Shown: positions 56,116-64,000 of the stretch, piece after piece
How the letters are laid out: every line of letters starts with the position of its first letter
Position numbering within the stretch: the first letter of the stretch is position 1
Assembly: GCF_000375545.1 (NCBI RefSeq)
Contig: NZ_AQXF01000003.1
Location: forward strand, 514,595 to 578,594
Origin: Kordiimonas gwangyangensis DSM 19435 = JCM 12864
Lineage (GTDB): Bacteria; Pseudomonadota; Alphaproteobacteria; Sphingomonadales; Kordiimonadaceae
DNA length: 64,000 bases
Direction of reading: 5' to 3'
Translations under genes and position numbers: made by a program
Notes under the pieces: generated by a model
What the model was told of the DNA's origin: nothing
What the model saw: only the letters and a program-made list of their open reading frames with translations
Databases searched by the model: none

Positions 56116-57426
56116 ATGCGCAAATTACTAAGAAAATGGACACTCCAGCTTCGTAAGCGGCGGCTTCGGAATGAGTTTCGCTTGCGCGATTCCCATGAAG
56201 CCAAGGCGGTTGAAATTCGTTCCGCCGGGCTTGAATGCAGCAATTGCCGCGCGCCGCTCACCGGCCCGTTCTGCCATATTTGCGGCCAGCGCGATGATGA
56301 CTTCAAGCGGCCCTTCTGGTCGTTGCTCCGGGAAATCCTCGATAACGTATTCTCTAGCGACAGCCGCCTGTTCAAGACCCTGTTCCTGCTGGTGCTGGTG
56401 CCCGGTGGCTTGACCCGTGCGTTTGCGCAAGGCAGGCGCGCGCAATTTGTGCCGCCACTCAGGCTATACATCACTGTCTCGATCATGTTCTTTGTCATCG
56501 TGGCCATTGCCGATGTGCTGATCCTGGATATTGACGTAAGCCCGCGCAACACGGCGGAAGAGCTGGCCGAAAAACGCAAGGAAGCCGAGGCTGAGGCGGC
56601 CAAGAAGCTTGAGGAGCTGAACCAGCAACGTGAGGAAGAGGGCCTTGAGGTCCTGCCAGTTCCGCCGACGCCTGATGACGTTCCAGAAGCCGAGCAGAAG
56701 GAAGGTGAGCCGTCGCCGGCAGAAGAGCGTGTTGAAAACGCGCGCGATGCGATCAAAAAGGCGCTTGAGGAAAACGGTGATGAAATCCCCGAAGAAGCCC
56801 GCGCGGCGCTTGAGAAAATGGCGCTTGATCCCGAAGCACTTAAGGTAAAAGTCTCGGATGACGACGACGATTTTGGCATGGAGATGCCTTATAACATCGA
56901 TATCGGCATGTTTGTCGACAATGACGGCGAAGAGCATGAAGGCCTCAGGCAGGAAGACATTGACGAACGCCTGAATGACCCCGAAACGCCAGAGTTCATG
57001 AAAGACGTGATCCGCGGTGCGGCAAGGGCGCTGAGGCAGCCCGAACAGATGAACCGCCTGTTCAACGAATGGCTGCCGCGGGCGCTTTTTGTGCTGGTGC
57101 CAGTGTTTGCGCTGCTCCTGAGGCTATTCCACTGGAAGAAAGACAGGCTTTTCCTGCATCAATTGGTGTTCTCGCTGCATTTCCACAGCTTCCTTTTTCT
57201 GCTGATGACGGCGCTCATTATCATCGTACCGCGCTTTGGCGGCGATATGGGCTTTAGCGTCTTTTGGTGGGGTACGTCGCTTTACCTGATCATTGCGCTC
57301 AGGGTTGGGCAGGAACAGGGCTGGATACGCGCCTTCCTCAAGGCTGGGTTCATCTGGGTCAGCTATTTCGCCATTATGGCAACGGCCATTGGTGGTGCCG
57401 TGCTTCTGGGCTTGCGCGACCTGTAG
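56116..57426 (+). CDS. DUF3667 zinc-ribbon membrane protein with acidic insert
   Basis: The 436-residue product has a zinc-ribbon-like CSNCRAPLTGPFCHICGQ near residue 41-57, a block LLVLVPGGLTRAFAQGRRAQFVPPLRLY, the first membrane helices near 115-135, and C-terminal helices from about 320 to 436. These match the DUF3667 pattern. Between them lies an unusually acidic, Glu/Asp-rich insert of about 170 residues with coiled-coil character (about 140-310). The function of the family is unknown. A bidirectional terminator follows. Confidence 0.75.
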   Translation: MRKLLRKWTLQLRKRRLRNEFRLRDSHEAKAVEIRSAGLECSNCRAPLTGPFCHICGQRDDDFKRPFWSLLREILDNVFSSDSRLFKTLFLLVLVPGGLTRAFAQGRRAQFVPPLRLYITVSIMFFVIVAIADVLILDIDVSPRNTAEELAEKRKEAEAEAAKKLEELNQQREEEGLEVLPVPPTPDDVPEAEQKEGEPSPAEERVENARDAIKKALEENGDEIPEEARAALEKMALDPEALKVKVSDDDDDFGMEMPYNIDIGMFVDNDGEEHEGLRQEDIDERLNDPETPEFMKDVIRGAARALRQPEQMNRLFNEWLPRALFVLVPVFALLLRLFHWKKDRLFLHQLVFSLHFHSFLFLLMTALIIIVPRFGGDMGFSVFWWGTSLYLIIALRVGQEQGWIRAFLKAGFIWVSYFAIMATAIGGAVLLGLRDL

Positions 57427-57435
57427 GCAAAATAG

Positions 57436-57467
57436 AAAACGCACCGCGCGAGGATGCGGTGCGTTTT
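57436..57467. terminator. Bidirectional terminator between DUF3667 and azoR
   Basis: AAAACGCACCGC (57436-57447) pairs with GCGGTGCGTTTT (57456-57467), with T or A runs on both sides, so it can stop both convergent transcripts. Confidence 0.88.
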
Positions 57468-57490
57468 CCCGTTCAAGTGGCCCGCGAGGA

Positions 57491-58120
57491 TTAGGCCGCT
57501 TGTTTGAACTCTTCCACCGCGCCCGAAAGCTGGGCTTCAGCGCCCTTGAGGCTGGCGTCCACGTCAATCGCGGTTTTATCAGCGGCGACGATGGTCACGT
57601 CCGTGATGCCGATGAAGCCAAGCACATGGCGCATATAGGTGGTGGCATAGTCATAGTCGGCGCCCACGGGTGTGCCGCCTGATGCCACAAACAGATATGC
57701 TTTCTTGCCCGTCAGCAGGCCTTCAGGGCCTTTCTCGGTATATTTGAACGTCACACCAGCGCGGGCGATCTGGTCGATCCAAGCTTTAAGCGCCGCCGGT
57801 ACGCTGAAGTTATAAATCGGAACACCGATGGCGAGGATATCAGCCGCTTTCACGTCTTCGATCAGCTTGTCGGAGAGTGCGAGCAGTTGTTGCTGCTCAG
57901 TCGTGCGGGCATCAGCCGGGGTGAAGTTGGCGCCAATCCAGTCTTCCGACAGGAACGGCAGGCCGTCCGCCACATCGTGGTTCAGCACGGCAACATCGCG
58001 GCCTGCGCTGATGGTGTCGATAAAGCGGTTGGTGAAATCGCGGGTGATGGAGCCGGACTTGCGCGCACTTGCATCAACGCGGAGCACGGTCAGGTGCGAG
58101 TTCTGGGCGGTGGTCATCAT
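57491..58120 (-). CDS. azoR: FMN-dependent NADH-azoreductase
   Basis: The 209-residue product follows the AzoR pattern: VLRVDASARKSGSITRDFTNRF, then IYNFSVPAALKAWIDQIARAGVTFKY, and SGGTPVGADYDYATTYMRHVLGFIGI. It reduces azo and quinone compounds with NADH through FMN in the cytosol. A second ATG 3 bases inside is possible; AAGGAATGT precedes it. An upstream region with 11-bp direct repeats may be its operator. Confidence 0.93.
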   Translation of the reverse strand: MMTTAQNSHLTVLRVDASARKSGSITRDFTNRFIDTISAGRDVAVLNHDVADGLPFLSEDWIGANFTPADARTTEQQQLLALSDKLIEDVKAADILAIGVPIYNFSVPAALKAWIDQIARAGVTFKYTEKGPEGLLTGKKAYLFVASGGTPVGADYDYATTYMRHVLGFIGITDVTIVAADKTAIDVDASLKGAEAQLSGAVEEFKQAA

Positions 58121-58193
58121 ACATTCCTTTCTTGAGCCTTGGCCTTGCTGGCCGGTGCGCTGTGCGCTGCTGTTGAAAGAAATGTATGATGCT

Positions 58194-58247
58194 TATTTTG
58201 AAACGGTAGCTGGTGTTTTGTCGACACCGTGTTGCGTATTTTGAAAC
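58194..58247. repeat. Paired 11-bp direct repeats upstream of azoR
   Basis: TATTTTGAAAC occurs at 58194-58204 and 58237-58247, 43 bases apart (four turns of helix). Between them lies an inverted repeat GGTGT/ACACC (58212-58216 with 58224-58228). The set lies 75-130 bases before azoR and is a candidate operator for a redox or quinone-responsive regulator such as HxlR or LysR type. The regulator gene is not adjacent. Confidence 0.45.
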
Positions 58248-58266
58248 ACCTTCCGCCTTGACAAAA

Positions 58267-58665
58267 TCAGCCCTCCGGCTCGAGCTCAAGCGAGGCTGAA
58301 TTGGTGCAATAGCGCCGCCCTGTTGGCTGCGGCCCATCCGGGAATACATGGCCGAGGTGGCTGTCACAGCGTGCACACAGGATTTCCGTGCGGATCATGC
58401 CGTGGGACGTATCGCGCTTTTCAGCCACCGCGTCCTCGTCAATCGCGGCCCAGAAGCTGGGCCAGCCGGAGCCGCTATCGTATTTGGTTTCGCTTGAGAA
58501 CAGCGGCGCCTTGCAGGCTGCACATAGGTAAGTGCCCTTGGTTTTGGTGTTCCAATAGCGGCCCGTGAAAGGTGGTTCGGTGCCGCCACAGCGGCACACC
58601 TGATACTGTTCCGGCGTCAGTTCATCACGCCATTCAGCATCGCTTTTTGTCTTGGGGTCAGACAC
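58267..58665 (-). CDS. msrB: Peptide-methionine (R)-S-oxide reductase
   Basis: The 132-residue product has the MsrB zinc CxxC pairs C48-C51 and C97-C100, the SGSGWPSFW block at 64-72, and the catalytic C120 in [12 protein letters not shown]. It reduces methionine R-sulfoxide in proteins. The start is 3 bases after the sppA stop, so they form one transcript. Two extra cysteines (C24 and C26) lie in [15 protein letters not shown] and could serve as resolving cysteines. Confidence 0.96.
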   Translation of the reverse strand: MSDPKTKSDAEWRDELTPEQYQVCRCGGTEPPFTGRYWNTKTKGTYLCAACKAPLFSSETKYDSGSGWPSFWAAIDEDAVAEKRDTSHGMIRTEILCARCDSHLGHVFPDGPQPTGRRYCTNSASLELEPEG

Positions 58666-58668
58666 GTT

Positions 58669-60504
58669 TTATTCCTTCACTTTACAGACGAAACAAACCG
58701 CATAACGCGCGTTCGGGTCATTGAACTGCGACAGGAACAGCTCCGCGCTCGACTTTAGCTCAAGCGCCGTTTTCATCATCGATGACATATGCGGCGCAAG
58801 CGAACCTTTCAGGCCACCACCCATGGAGGAGTTGAGGAAGCTTGCCAGCATCTGGTCAAAGCGGTCCGGCTGGTCGCGGTAGAAGACAACGGAATAGCTG
58901 TCCACACCGGCCGCCGCAGCAGCGGCTTTCACGGCGTCGCCAAAGTCACCAAGGTGGTCAACAAGGCCAAGCTCAAGCGCTTTGGAGCCAACCCACACAC
59001 GGCCCTGTGCGATTTTGTCCACATCCTCAACCGTCATGTTGCGGCCGGTGGCCACAAGGTTGAGGAACTGGTCGTAGCCGTTCTCGATCGACTGCTGGAT
59101 GATGTCCTTGGCGGTGTCGGTCATTGGGCGGGTGATGTCAAAGGCACCGGCGAGTGGGGAGGTGCCCACGCCGTCGGTGTGGATGCCGATTTTATCAAGC
59201 GTGCGCTCAAACGTTGGCACAATGCCGAAGATACCGATGGAGCCGGTGATGGTGCTTGGCGCGGCCCAGATTTCATCAGCGGTCGCGGAAATCCAGTAAC
59301 CGCCCGAGGCCGCCACAGGGCCGAAGGACGCGATTACTTTGAGGCCATCTTGCTGCGCTGCCACAAGCTCCTGCCGGATCAGTTCCGACGCGAAGGAAGA
59401 GCCGCCGGGGCTGTCCACACGCAGTACAATCGCCGCTGTGTTCGGGTTGTTGCGTGCGTCGCGAATGTAACCGACCACGGTTTCCGCGGCGGTGACCGTG
59501 ATCGGGCCTTCACCCATCACAATCTCACCCTGCGCGGTGATAACCGCAATCTGGTTCGGGTTCATGTTGGGTTTGTCGGTCGCGGCGAGATACGCCTCAA
59601 AATGGATCTGGTTGAAGCTGGTGCCGTCCGGCGTGGAACCGTATTCATCCATCAGCGCCTGACGCCAGTCCTGGCGCGCGGCCAGTTCGTCCACGAGACC
59701 GTTGGAGACCGCAAGCTGGGCAAAGTCACCGCCCACGGCACGCAGGTCTTCGTTCACCGTGTTCATGGCGGCAGTCAGCGCGCCGGGCTCAAGCCCACGT
59801 GCGGTCACGACGGACGTTTCATACTGTTCCCACAGGCTGTTGAGGAACGCGAGGTTCGCTTCCTTTGCAGCCGGTGACATATCGTTCCGGATGAAAGGCT
59901 CAACCGCTGACTTGTAGGTACCAACGCGGAAGACATTCACGTTGGCTTCGATCTTGTCCAGCATGTCCTTGAAATAGGTGGGGTAGGAACCGAAGCCGGT
60001 CAGCAGCACACTGCCGAGCGGGTTCATGTATACCTTGTCGGCTTCCGCGGCGATCATATAGGTGCCCTGGGAATAGGCGCTTGAGATCGCATACACCTTC
60101 TTGCCGCTGGCCTTGAAGTCGCGCAGCGCGCCCGCGATGGCGTGCAGGTGGCTGGGTGCGGCACCGAACATATTGTCCGTCAGCACAGCCACAGCCTTGA
60201 TGCGACCGTCACCCTTGGCACGGTCCAGCGAGCGCAGGATATCATGCACACTGGTTTGCGGTGGTACGCTGTTGAAATCGGTGAAGAGTTCATCAAGCGG
60301 GTCGGGATATTCCGCCTGCTCGACAATCGAACCGTTTGGCCACAGTACCAGCACAGCACCGTTCGGCACCACAGGACGAGTGTCGCGGTTGCTGGCAGCG
60401 TAAAGGCCAACGAGAAAGAGAATAACCAGAAGACCGAGCGCGGTGGTGCCGAGGCCCTGAATGAATTTAAAAATGGATTTGATAATAACCCAAACGCCTT
60501 TCAT
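58669..60504 (-). CDS. sppA: Signal peptide peptidase SppA (67K type)
   Basis: The 611-residue product has an N-terminal membrane helix (about 20-37) and the two-domain SppA layout. The catalytic lysine is K198 in GTYKSAVEPF, and the serine nucleophile is S400 in ASGGYWIS, with GSIGIFG after it. It digests cleaved signal peptides in the inner membrane. The start at 60504 is preferred over TTG at 60519 because family members begin here. A 147-bp gap upstream separates it from the divergent TIGR00266 gene, and contains a CCCCC/GGGGG hairpin at 60574-60590. Confidence 0.94.
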   Translation of the reverse strand: MKGVWVIIKSIFKFIQGLGTTALGLLVILFLVGLYAASNRDTRPVVPNGAVLVLWPNGSIVEQAEYPDPLDELFTDFNSVPPQTSVHDILRSLDRAKGDGRIKAVAVLTDNMFGAAPSHLHAIAGALRDFKASGKKVYAISSAYSQGTYMIAAEADKVYMNPLGSVLLTGFGSYPTYFKDMLDKIEANVNVFRVGTYKSAVEPFIRNDMSPAAKEANLAFLNSLWEQYETSVVTARGLEPGALTAAMNTVNEDLRAVGGDFAQLAVSNGLVDELAARQDWRQALMDEYGSTPDGTSFNQIHFEAYLAATDKPNMNPNQIAVITAQGEIVMGEGPITVTAAETVVGYIRDARNNPNTAAIVLRVDSPGGSSFASELIRQELVAAQQDGLKVIASFGPVAASGGYWISATADEIWAAPSTITGSIGIFGIVPTFERTLDKIGIHTDGVGTSPLAGAFDITRPMTDTAKDIIQQSIENGYDQFLNLVATGRNMTVEDVDKIAQGRVWVGSKALELGLVDHLGDFGDAVKAAAAAAGVDSYSVVFYRDQPDRFDQMLASFLNSSMGGGLKGSLAPHMSSMMKTALELKSSAELFLSQFNDPNARYAVCFVCKVKE

Positions 60505-60651
60505 GGCGATTTTCTCCAAACCTTGAAAAGAGTTGGCAACATGCCTTGATTAATAGAAGGTGCGATGCAAGCGCCCCCACGTCAAGGGGGATGCCGAGAA
60601 TGTTAAGTAGCACGCACAGCGAGAGAAACAGATAACAGAAGAGGAAAAACC

Positions 60652-61503
60652 ATGCCCAGTCATGTGCCAGAGGTTCCAGTATCACGCCACACCCGCAGCA
60701 ATAGTATTGCAGATGATGTCGATTTTGAGATCAAGGGCGCGGAAATGCAGTTTGTCGAGGTGGAGCTGGACCCCGGTGAATCCGCTGTCGCCGAAGCTGG
60801 CGCCATGATGTTCAAGTCCTCTAGCATTACCATGAACGCGGTATTTGGTGATGGGTCCAACCAGGACGGTGGTTTCATGGGCAAGCTCCTCGGTGCGGGG
60901 AAACGCCTGATCACCGGCGAAAGCCTGTTCACCACGGTTTTCACCCATGAAGGCATCGGCAAGGCGCGTGTCGCCTTCGCAGCACCGTTTCCGGGCAATA
61001 TTCTTGCCTTCAAACTCTCCGACTATGGCGGGCGCCTCATTTGCCAGAAGGATAGCTTCCTTGCCGCCGCACGCGGTGTACAGATTGGTATTCATCTGCA
61101 GCGCAAAATCCTGACCGGGCTATTTGGCGGGGAAGGCTTCATCATGCAGCGGCTCGACGGTGACGGCTGGGCCTTCGTGCATGTGGGCGGTACGCTCATT
61201 GAAAAAGAACTCAAGCGCGGCGAAATCCTGCATGTGGACACCGGCTGCGTGGCCGCCATGACCGCCGATATCGATATGGATATCGAACGGGTGGGCGGCA
61301 TCAAATCGATGATTTTTGGCGGTGAAGGTGTGTTCTTCGCGCGGCTTGAAGGGCCGGGTAAAGTCTGGCTTCAAAGCCTGCCGTTCAGCCGCCTTGCTGG
61401 CCGTGTGCTGGCAGCTGCCCCGCAAGGTGGCGGCAAGGATCGGGGCGAGGGTTCCGTCCTTGGTGGAATTGGCCGTATGCTGGACGGTGATAACAGCTTC
61501 TAA
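60652..61503 (+). CDS. TIGR00266/AIM24 family protein
   Basis: The 283-residue product has the pattern FEIKGAEMQFVEVELDPGESAVAEAGAMM at the start and then beta-rich repeats, with FGGEGFIMQRLDGDGWAFVHVGG and KSMIFGGEGVFFARLEGPGKVWLQSLPF. This matches the TIGR00266 (AIM24) family, of unknown function in bacteria. It is cytosolic by sequence, with no signal or helix. The ATG follows AGAGGAAAAACC. It is 9 bases before the BNR-repeat gene, so they may be co-transcribed. Confidence 0.88.
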   Translation: MPSHVPEVPVSRHTRSNSIADDVDFEIKGAEMQFVEVELDPGESAVAEAGAMMFKSSSITMNAVFGDGSNQDGGFMGKLLGAGKRLITGESLFTTVFTHEGIGKARVAFAAPFPGNILAFKLSDYGGRLICQKDSFLAAARGVQIGIHLQRKILTGLFGGEGFIMQRLDGDGWAFVHVGGTLIEKELKRGEILHVDTGCVAAMTADIDMDIERVGGIKSMIFGGEGVFFARLEGPGKVWLQSLPFSRLAGRVLAAAPQGGGKDRGEGSVLGGIGRMLDGDNSF

Positions 61504-61512
61504 AGGACAGCC

Positions 61513-62643
61513 ATGGCACTTCGTATCATCCAGCACCAGACCCTTTACCGGGACGAGCGGTTTTACGCCGCGTTCCCGAACGTGCTTGCATTGCCGTCGG
61601 GCGAGGTGCTCTTGGCGTTCAGGCGCGCGCCAGACCACCGCTGGATGCTGGGCGACGCGGCAGAAGACGAGCGCGAGAGTGTCGACCATTGGCACTTTCG
61701 TTCCCACATCGCGCTAATGCGGTTTGACGGGAACCTTGATGCGCGCGGTGGCGTTCAAATGCTGCCCATGCATGCTGAAGCCGCCGACCAGGACGCGAAC
61801 CTGTTCCTCACGTCAAGCGGGCGGCTGCTGCAATATGGTTTCCTATGGTATCCCATGACGCGCGAAATTGCCGACAAACTGCCGGCGCAGAAAATCCACC
61901 CGGTCACGCGGGAGCACTTGGGAGCTGGCTACCTCTATTGGGCCAGTTATGTGCGCTATAGCGATGACGAGGGGCAAACATGGTCCGACCATAACTTATT
62001 GCCCCGTGACCCTTTGATGAAAGAACCGCGGCTGAAATATTGGCCGGAAAGTGCGCCCATCCGTGGCCGTATGATCGAACGCAAGGATGGTTCGCTGCTG
62101 ATCTCAGCCTACACTGGCAGTGTGCCGGGACAGGAGCTGCCTGTGGTGCGCTTTTTTGAAAGCACAGACGGCGGTGAGAGCTGGACCGCGCCTGACCGCA
62201 TGATCGCCATGCCTGATGTGTCCCTCGCAGAACCTTCCATGGCGCAGTGGCCTGAGGGTAAGGTGACGATCTTTAACCGCACCGGCCATAACGAGGACCG
62301 GCTCGTGATCGCCACCTCAAGCGATGAAGGCCGAACCTTCGGCCCGCCGGAAACAGTTGGCGTGACAGGCCACCCCTATGACCCGCTTGTGTTGCCGGAT
62401 GGCAGGCTGTTTCTGGTGTATGGCTACAGGCATGAGCCCATGGGCTCGCGCGCCCGCATCATTGCGCCGGGGCAGGACTTCGCGGACGCTGAGGAGTTTA
62501 TCATCAGGGATGACAGCCCCAGCCGCGACACCGGGTATCCGTCCGCCACACTGCTTCCGGGTGGTCAAATCCTGATTGCCTACTATATTCCTGACGAGCG
62601 AGGCATTCGGGGCATTGAAGCCACGCTTGTTGAAATTGACTAG
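61513..62643 (+). CDS. Sialidase-like BNR/Asp-box repeat protein
   Basis: The 376-residue product has several Asp-box motifs, SDDEGQTWSD, STDGGESWTA and SSDEGRTFGP, which mark beta-propeller sialidase-like folds. The first part carries a candidate catalytic region. There is no signal peptide, so it is probably cytosolic; that is unusual for sialidases. It may act on intracellular glycan fragments or be an unrelated propeller. The ATG follows AAAGGACAGCC. Confidence 0.75.
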   Translation: MALRIIQHQTLYRDERFYAAFPNVLALPSGEVLLAFRRAPDHRWMLGDAAEDERESVDHWHFRSHIALMRFDGNLDARGGVQMLPMHAEAADQDANLFLTSSGRLLQYGFLWYPMTREIADKLPAQKIHPVTREHLGAGYLYWASYVRYSDDEGQTWSDHNLLPRDPLMKEPRLKYWPESAPIRGRMIERKDGSLLISAYTGSVPGQELPVVRFFESTDGGESWTAPDRMIAMPDVSLAEPSMAQWPEGKVTIFNRTGHNEDRLVIATSSDEGRTFGPPETVGVTGHPYDPLVLPDGRLFLVYGYRHEPMGSRARIIAPGQDFADAEEFIIRDDSPSRDTGYPSATLLPGGQILIAYYIPDERGIRGIEATLVEID

Positions 62644-62667
62644 ATGTATTTTTAAGGGGGACTGCGC

Positions 62668-63090
62668 GTGGCGCTGACTGTTGAAGACCTGAAGGCACAG
62701 GGTTACCGCACATGGGGCGGTGAAGACCCGTTTGAGGACATGATTGCACCTTTCTATTTCAATGAGGAAGGTGACGACATCAAATGTGCCTTTATTTCTG
62801 AGCGCAAACACTGCAATGGCCATGGCATGCTGCATGGTGGCCTGCTTATGACATTTGCCGACTTCTCCCTCTTTGCGCTTGCCCGGCGGGAGCTTGAGGG
62901 CGGCGCGGCGGTGACCGCTGGTTTCAATGCTGAATTCATCTCCGCAGGCCCCAAGGATGCGCTTATTGAAGCCACGGGCGAAGTAACGCGTGCCACCAAA
63001 TCACTGCTGTTCGTGCGCGGCACCATCTTCACAGGCGACACCACGATCATGACCTTCAGTGGTATCCTCAAACGTATTCGGATGAGCTAG
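62668..63090 (+). CDS. PaaI-family hot-dog thioesterase
   Basis: The 140-residue product has the hot-dog core HCNGHGMLHGGLLMTFADFSLFALARR, with the catalytic-type GMLHGG and Asp, typical of PaaI-like acyl-CoA thioesterases. It is cytosolic. The start is GTG at 62668 after AAGGGGGAC. The substrate is an unknown acyl-CoA. It is convergent with the XRE regulator, with the stops 1 base apart. Confidence 0.88.
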   Translation: MALTVEDLKAQGYRTWGGEDPFEDMIAPFYFNEEGDDIKCAFISERKHCNGHGMLHGGLLMTFADFSLFALARRELEGGAAVTAGFNAEFISAGPKDALIEATGEVTRATKSLLFVRGTIFTGDTTIMTFSGILKRIRMS

Positions 63091-63091
63091 G

Positions 63092-63883
63092 TCACATAGC
63101 CAGTTTCTTGCAGAACGTGGTGGTGTATGCGTCTACGGGATAGAGGCATTCAATCCTGATTTCGGCCAGGGTTACATCGCGCGGCGTGCCGAACGTGGTG
63201 ATGGTGGAGAAGAAGCTGAGACCACCTGATGCATGTTTGAAATGGGTGGTCAGCATGGGCAGGGGGGCTTTTCCCGGCTCCCGTTCTTGCCACGCGGTGG
63301 GGATGTCCGGGTATTTGAGGATATCGGCCAAAAGCTCACGGGCTGCCGTGTCTGACGGGTTGGCAGCAATGTCGCCGTGCAGGTGGCCGATCAGGTCACC
63401 CGCCACATCTTCCCAGTTTTCCACAAACGGGCGCATGCACTCAGGGTCAAACACCTGATGCAGGATATTCATGTGCTTGGGTGCGTCGCCGCGCACGGTG
63501 CCCAGCACCCGGCCTGCGGCATCATTGGTCATCAGCACATTCCAGTAGCGGTCCATCACGAACGCAGGGTAAGGCTCCTGCTGCTTCAGAATACAGTCAA
63601 TAGCGTCCCGCACCGGCGCAAGTTCGCGGTCTGTCAGGCTGGTGTTGCTGTATTTGGGCGCGTAACCGGCGGCGGTCAGCAGGGTGTTACGTTCCCTCAG
63701 TGGGATATCCAGCGCGTCTGAAAGCCGCGCGAGCAGCATGGCGCTTGGCTGTGATTTACCGGTCTCCACATAGCTCAGGTGCCGGGGCGAGACATTGGCC
63801 TCGAACGCCAGCGTCATCTGGCTCATGCGCCGCGTGGTGCGCCAGTCTTTCACCAGTGAACCAACCTGAACGTAAGGGTACAT
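63092..63883 (-). CDS. XRE-family transcriptional regulator with MmyB-like domain
   Basis: The 263-residue product has a Cro/CI helix-turn-helix at about 8-66 (SQMTLAFEANVSPRHLSYVETGKSQPSA) and a C-terminal MmyB-like ligand-binding domain, with FVMDRYWNVLMTNDAAGRVLG and the late YPVDAYTTTFCKKLAM. MmyB-type regulators often control neighbouring dehydrogenase or antibiotic genes. A perfect 17-bp palindrome about 57 bases from its start is a likely binding site shared with a divergent gene outside the window. The ligand is unknown. Confidence 0.85.
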   Translation of the reverse strand: MYPYVQVGSLVKDWRTTRRMSQMTLAFEANVSPRHLSYVETGKSQPSAMLLARLSDALDIPLRERNTLLTAAGYAPKYSNTSLTDRELAPVRDAIDCILKQQEPYPAFVMDRYWNVLMTNDAAGRVLGTVRGDAPKHMNILHQVFDPECMRPFVENWEDVAGDLIGHLHGDIAANPSDTAARELLADILKYPDIPTAWQEREPGKAPLPMLTTHFKHASGGLSFFSTITTFGTPRDVTLAEIRIECLYPVDAYTTTFCKKLAM

Positions 63884-63939
63884 GTGTGTGTCCTTCCTGA
63901 GATCCTGCCCCGATCATACGGCTCCCGGTGCAAAAAGCC

Positions 63940-63956
63940 ATGACCTCCGAGGTCAT
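63940..63956. promoter_or_regulatory. Perfect 17-bp palindrome, likely operator for the XRE regulator
   Basis: ATGACCTCCGAGGTCAT is a perfect inverted repeat with a single central base. It lies between the XRE gene start at 63883 and the window end, where a divergent gene probably begins. Its length and position suit a dimeric helix-turn-helix protein. Confidence 0.6.
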
Positions 63957-64000
63957 TGATGCCGTGACCTTCCTTCCGTCATACCAAGCCATCACGCGAC

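Noticed and set aside
63940-64000. Plus-strand coding start at ATG 63940
   Set aside because: The ATG is part of the palindrome and the frame runs off the window after 20 codons; the true start of the divergent gene cannot be seen.

Overview
The window reads as chromosomal DNA of an alphaproteobacterium, densely coded with moderately high GC. Supporting signs are a sigma-32 gene (rpoH) next to a pseudokinase-like gene of alphaproteobacterial type, the gene order pal-cpoB-tilS-ftsH-folP-glmM, a DUF2842 gene, HisZ instead of a long HisG, a leader that looks like the alphaproteobacterial serC RNA motif, and an ETF:ubiquinone oxidoreductase. A Kordiimonadales- or Rhodospirillales-like organism is a guess; nothing here fixes the order. 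No rRNA, insertion sequence, integrase, prophage or CRISPR array was seen, and one tRNA (Gln-TTG) was found.

Layout. 1-9 kb: the end of glyQ, glyS, pyruvate phosphate dikinase, a PhyH-type dioxygenase, ygfZ, pyrC and a LysE exporter. 9-20 kb: pal and cpoB (without tolQRAB beside them), tilS, ftsH, folP, glmM, thiD, an esterase, a penicillin-binding/beta-lactamase-fold hydrolase and a sulfotransferase-like gene. 20-26 kb: an EF-hand lipoprotein on the minus strand, then a likely serC-serA-hisZ-purA operon behind a structured leader and closed by a strong terminator. 26-32 kb: a pseudokinase-like membrane protein with a small membrane partner, convergent with rpoH; then rluD divergent from a small membrane protein and a JAMM protease.

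32-45 kb: an acyl-CoA ligase, Nudix, SRAP (HMCES/YedK), a crotonase-fold protein that lacks the usual glutamates, an SDR, a PAS-like protein, an alanine/sodium symporter, a TPR-TonB_C protein, and a minus-strand UDG-Slt-moaB operon. 45-52 kb: ETF-QO, a TPR lipoprotein, ispE, tRNA-Gln followed by five TGTGC motifs at exactly 11-bp steps, a protein with two TonB_C domains, a DUF1835 protein and a small protein. 52-55 kb: a tryptophan-to-anthranilate operon (TDO, KynB, KynU), a 39-aa lipoprotein and an MBL-fold hydrolase. 56-64 kb: a DUF3667 protein with an acidic insert, azoreductase, msrB-sppA, a TIGR00266 protein, a BNR-repeat protein, a thioesterase, and an XRE/MmyB-type regulator beside a perfect 17-bp palindrome.

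Most genes are housekeeping. The parts most worth a second look are the pseudokinase/membrane pair by rpoH, the 11-bp-phased repeat array, the dual-TonB_C periplasmic protein, the serC leader with two mutually exclusive pairings, and several perfect inverted repeats at regulated promoters. All functional calls rest on reading motifs by eye; no database search was run.
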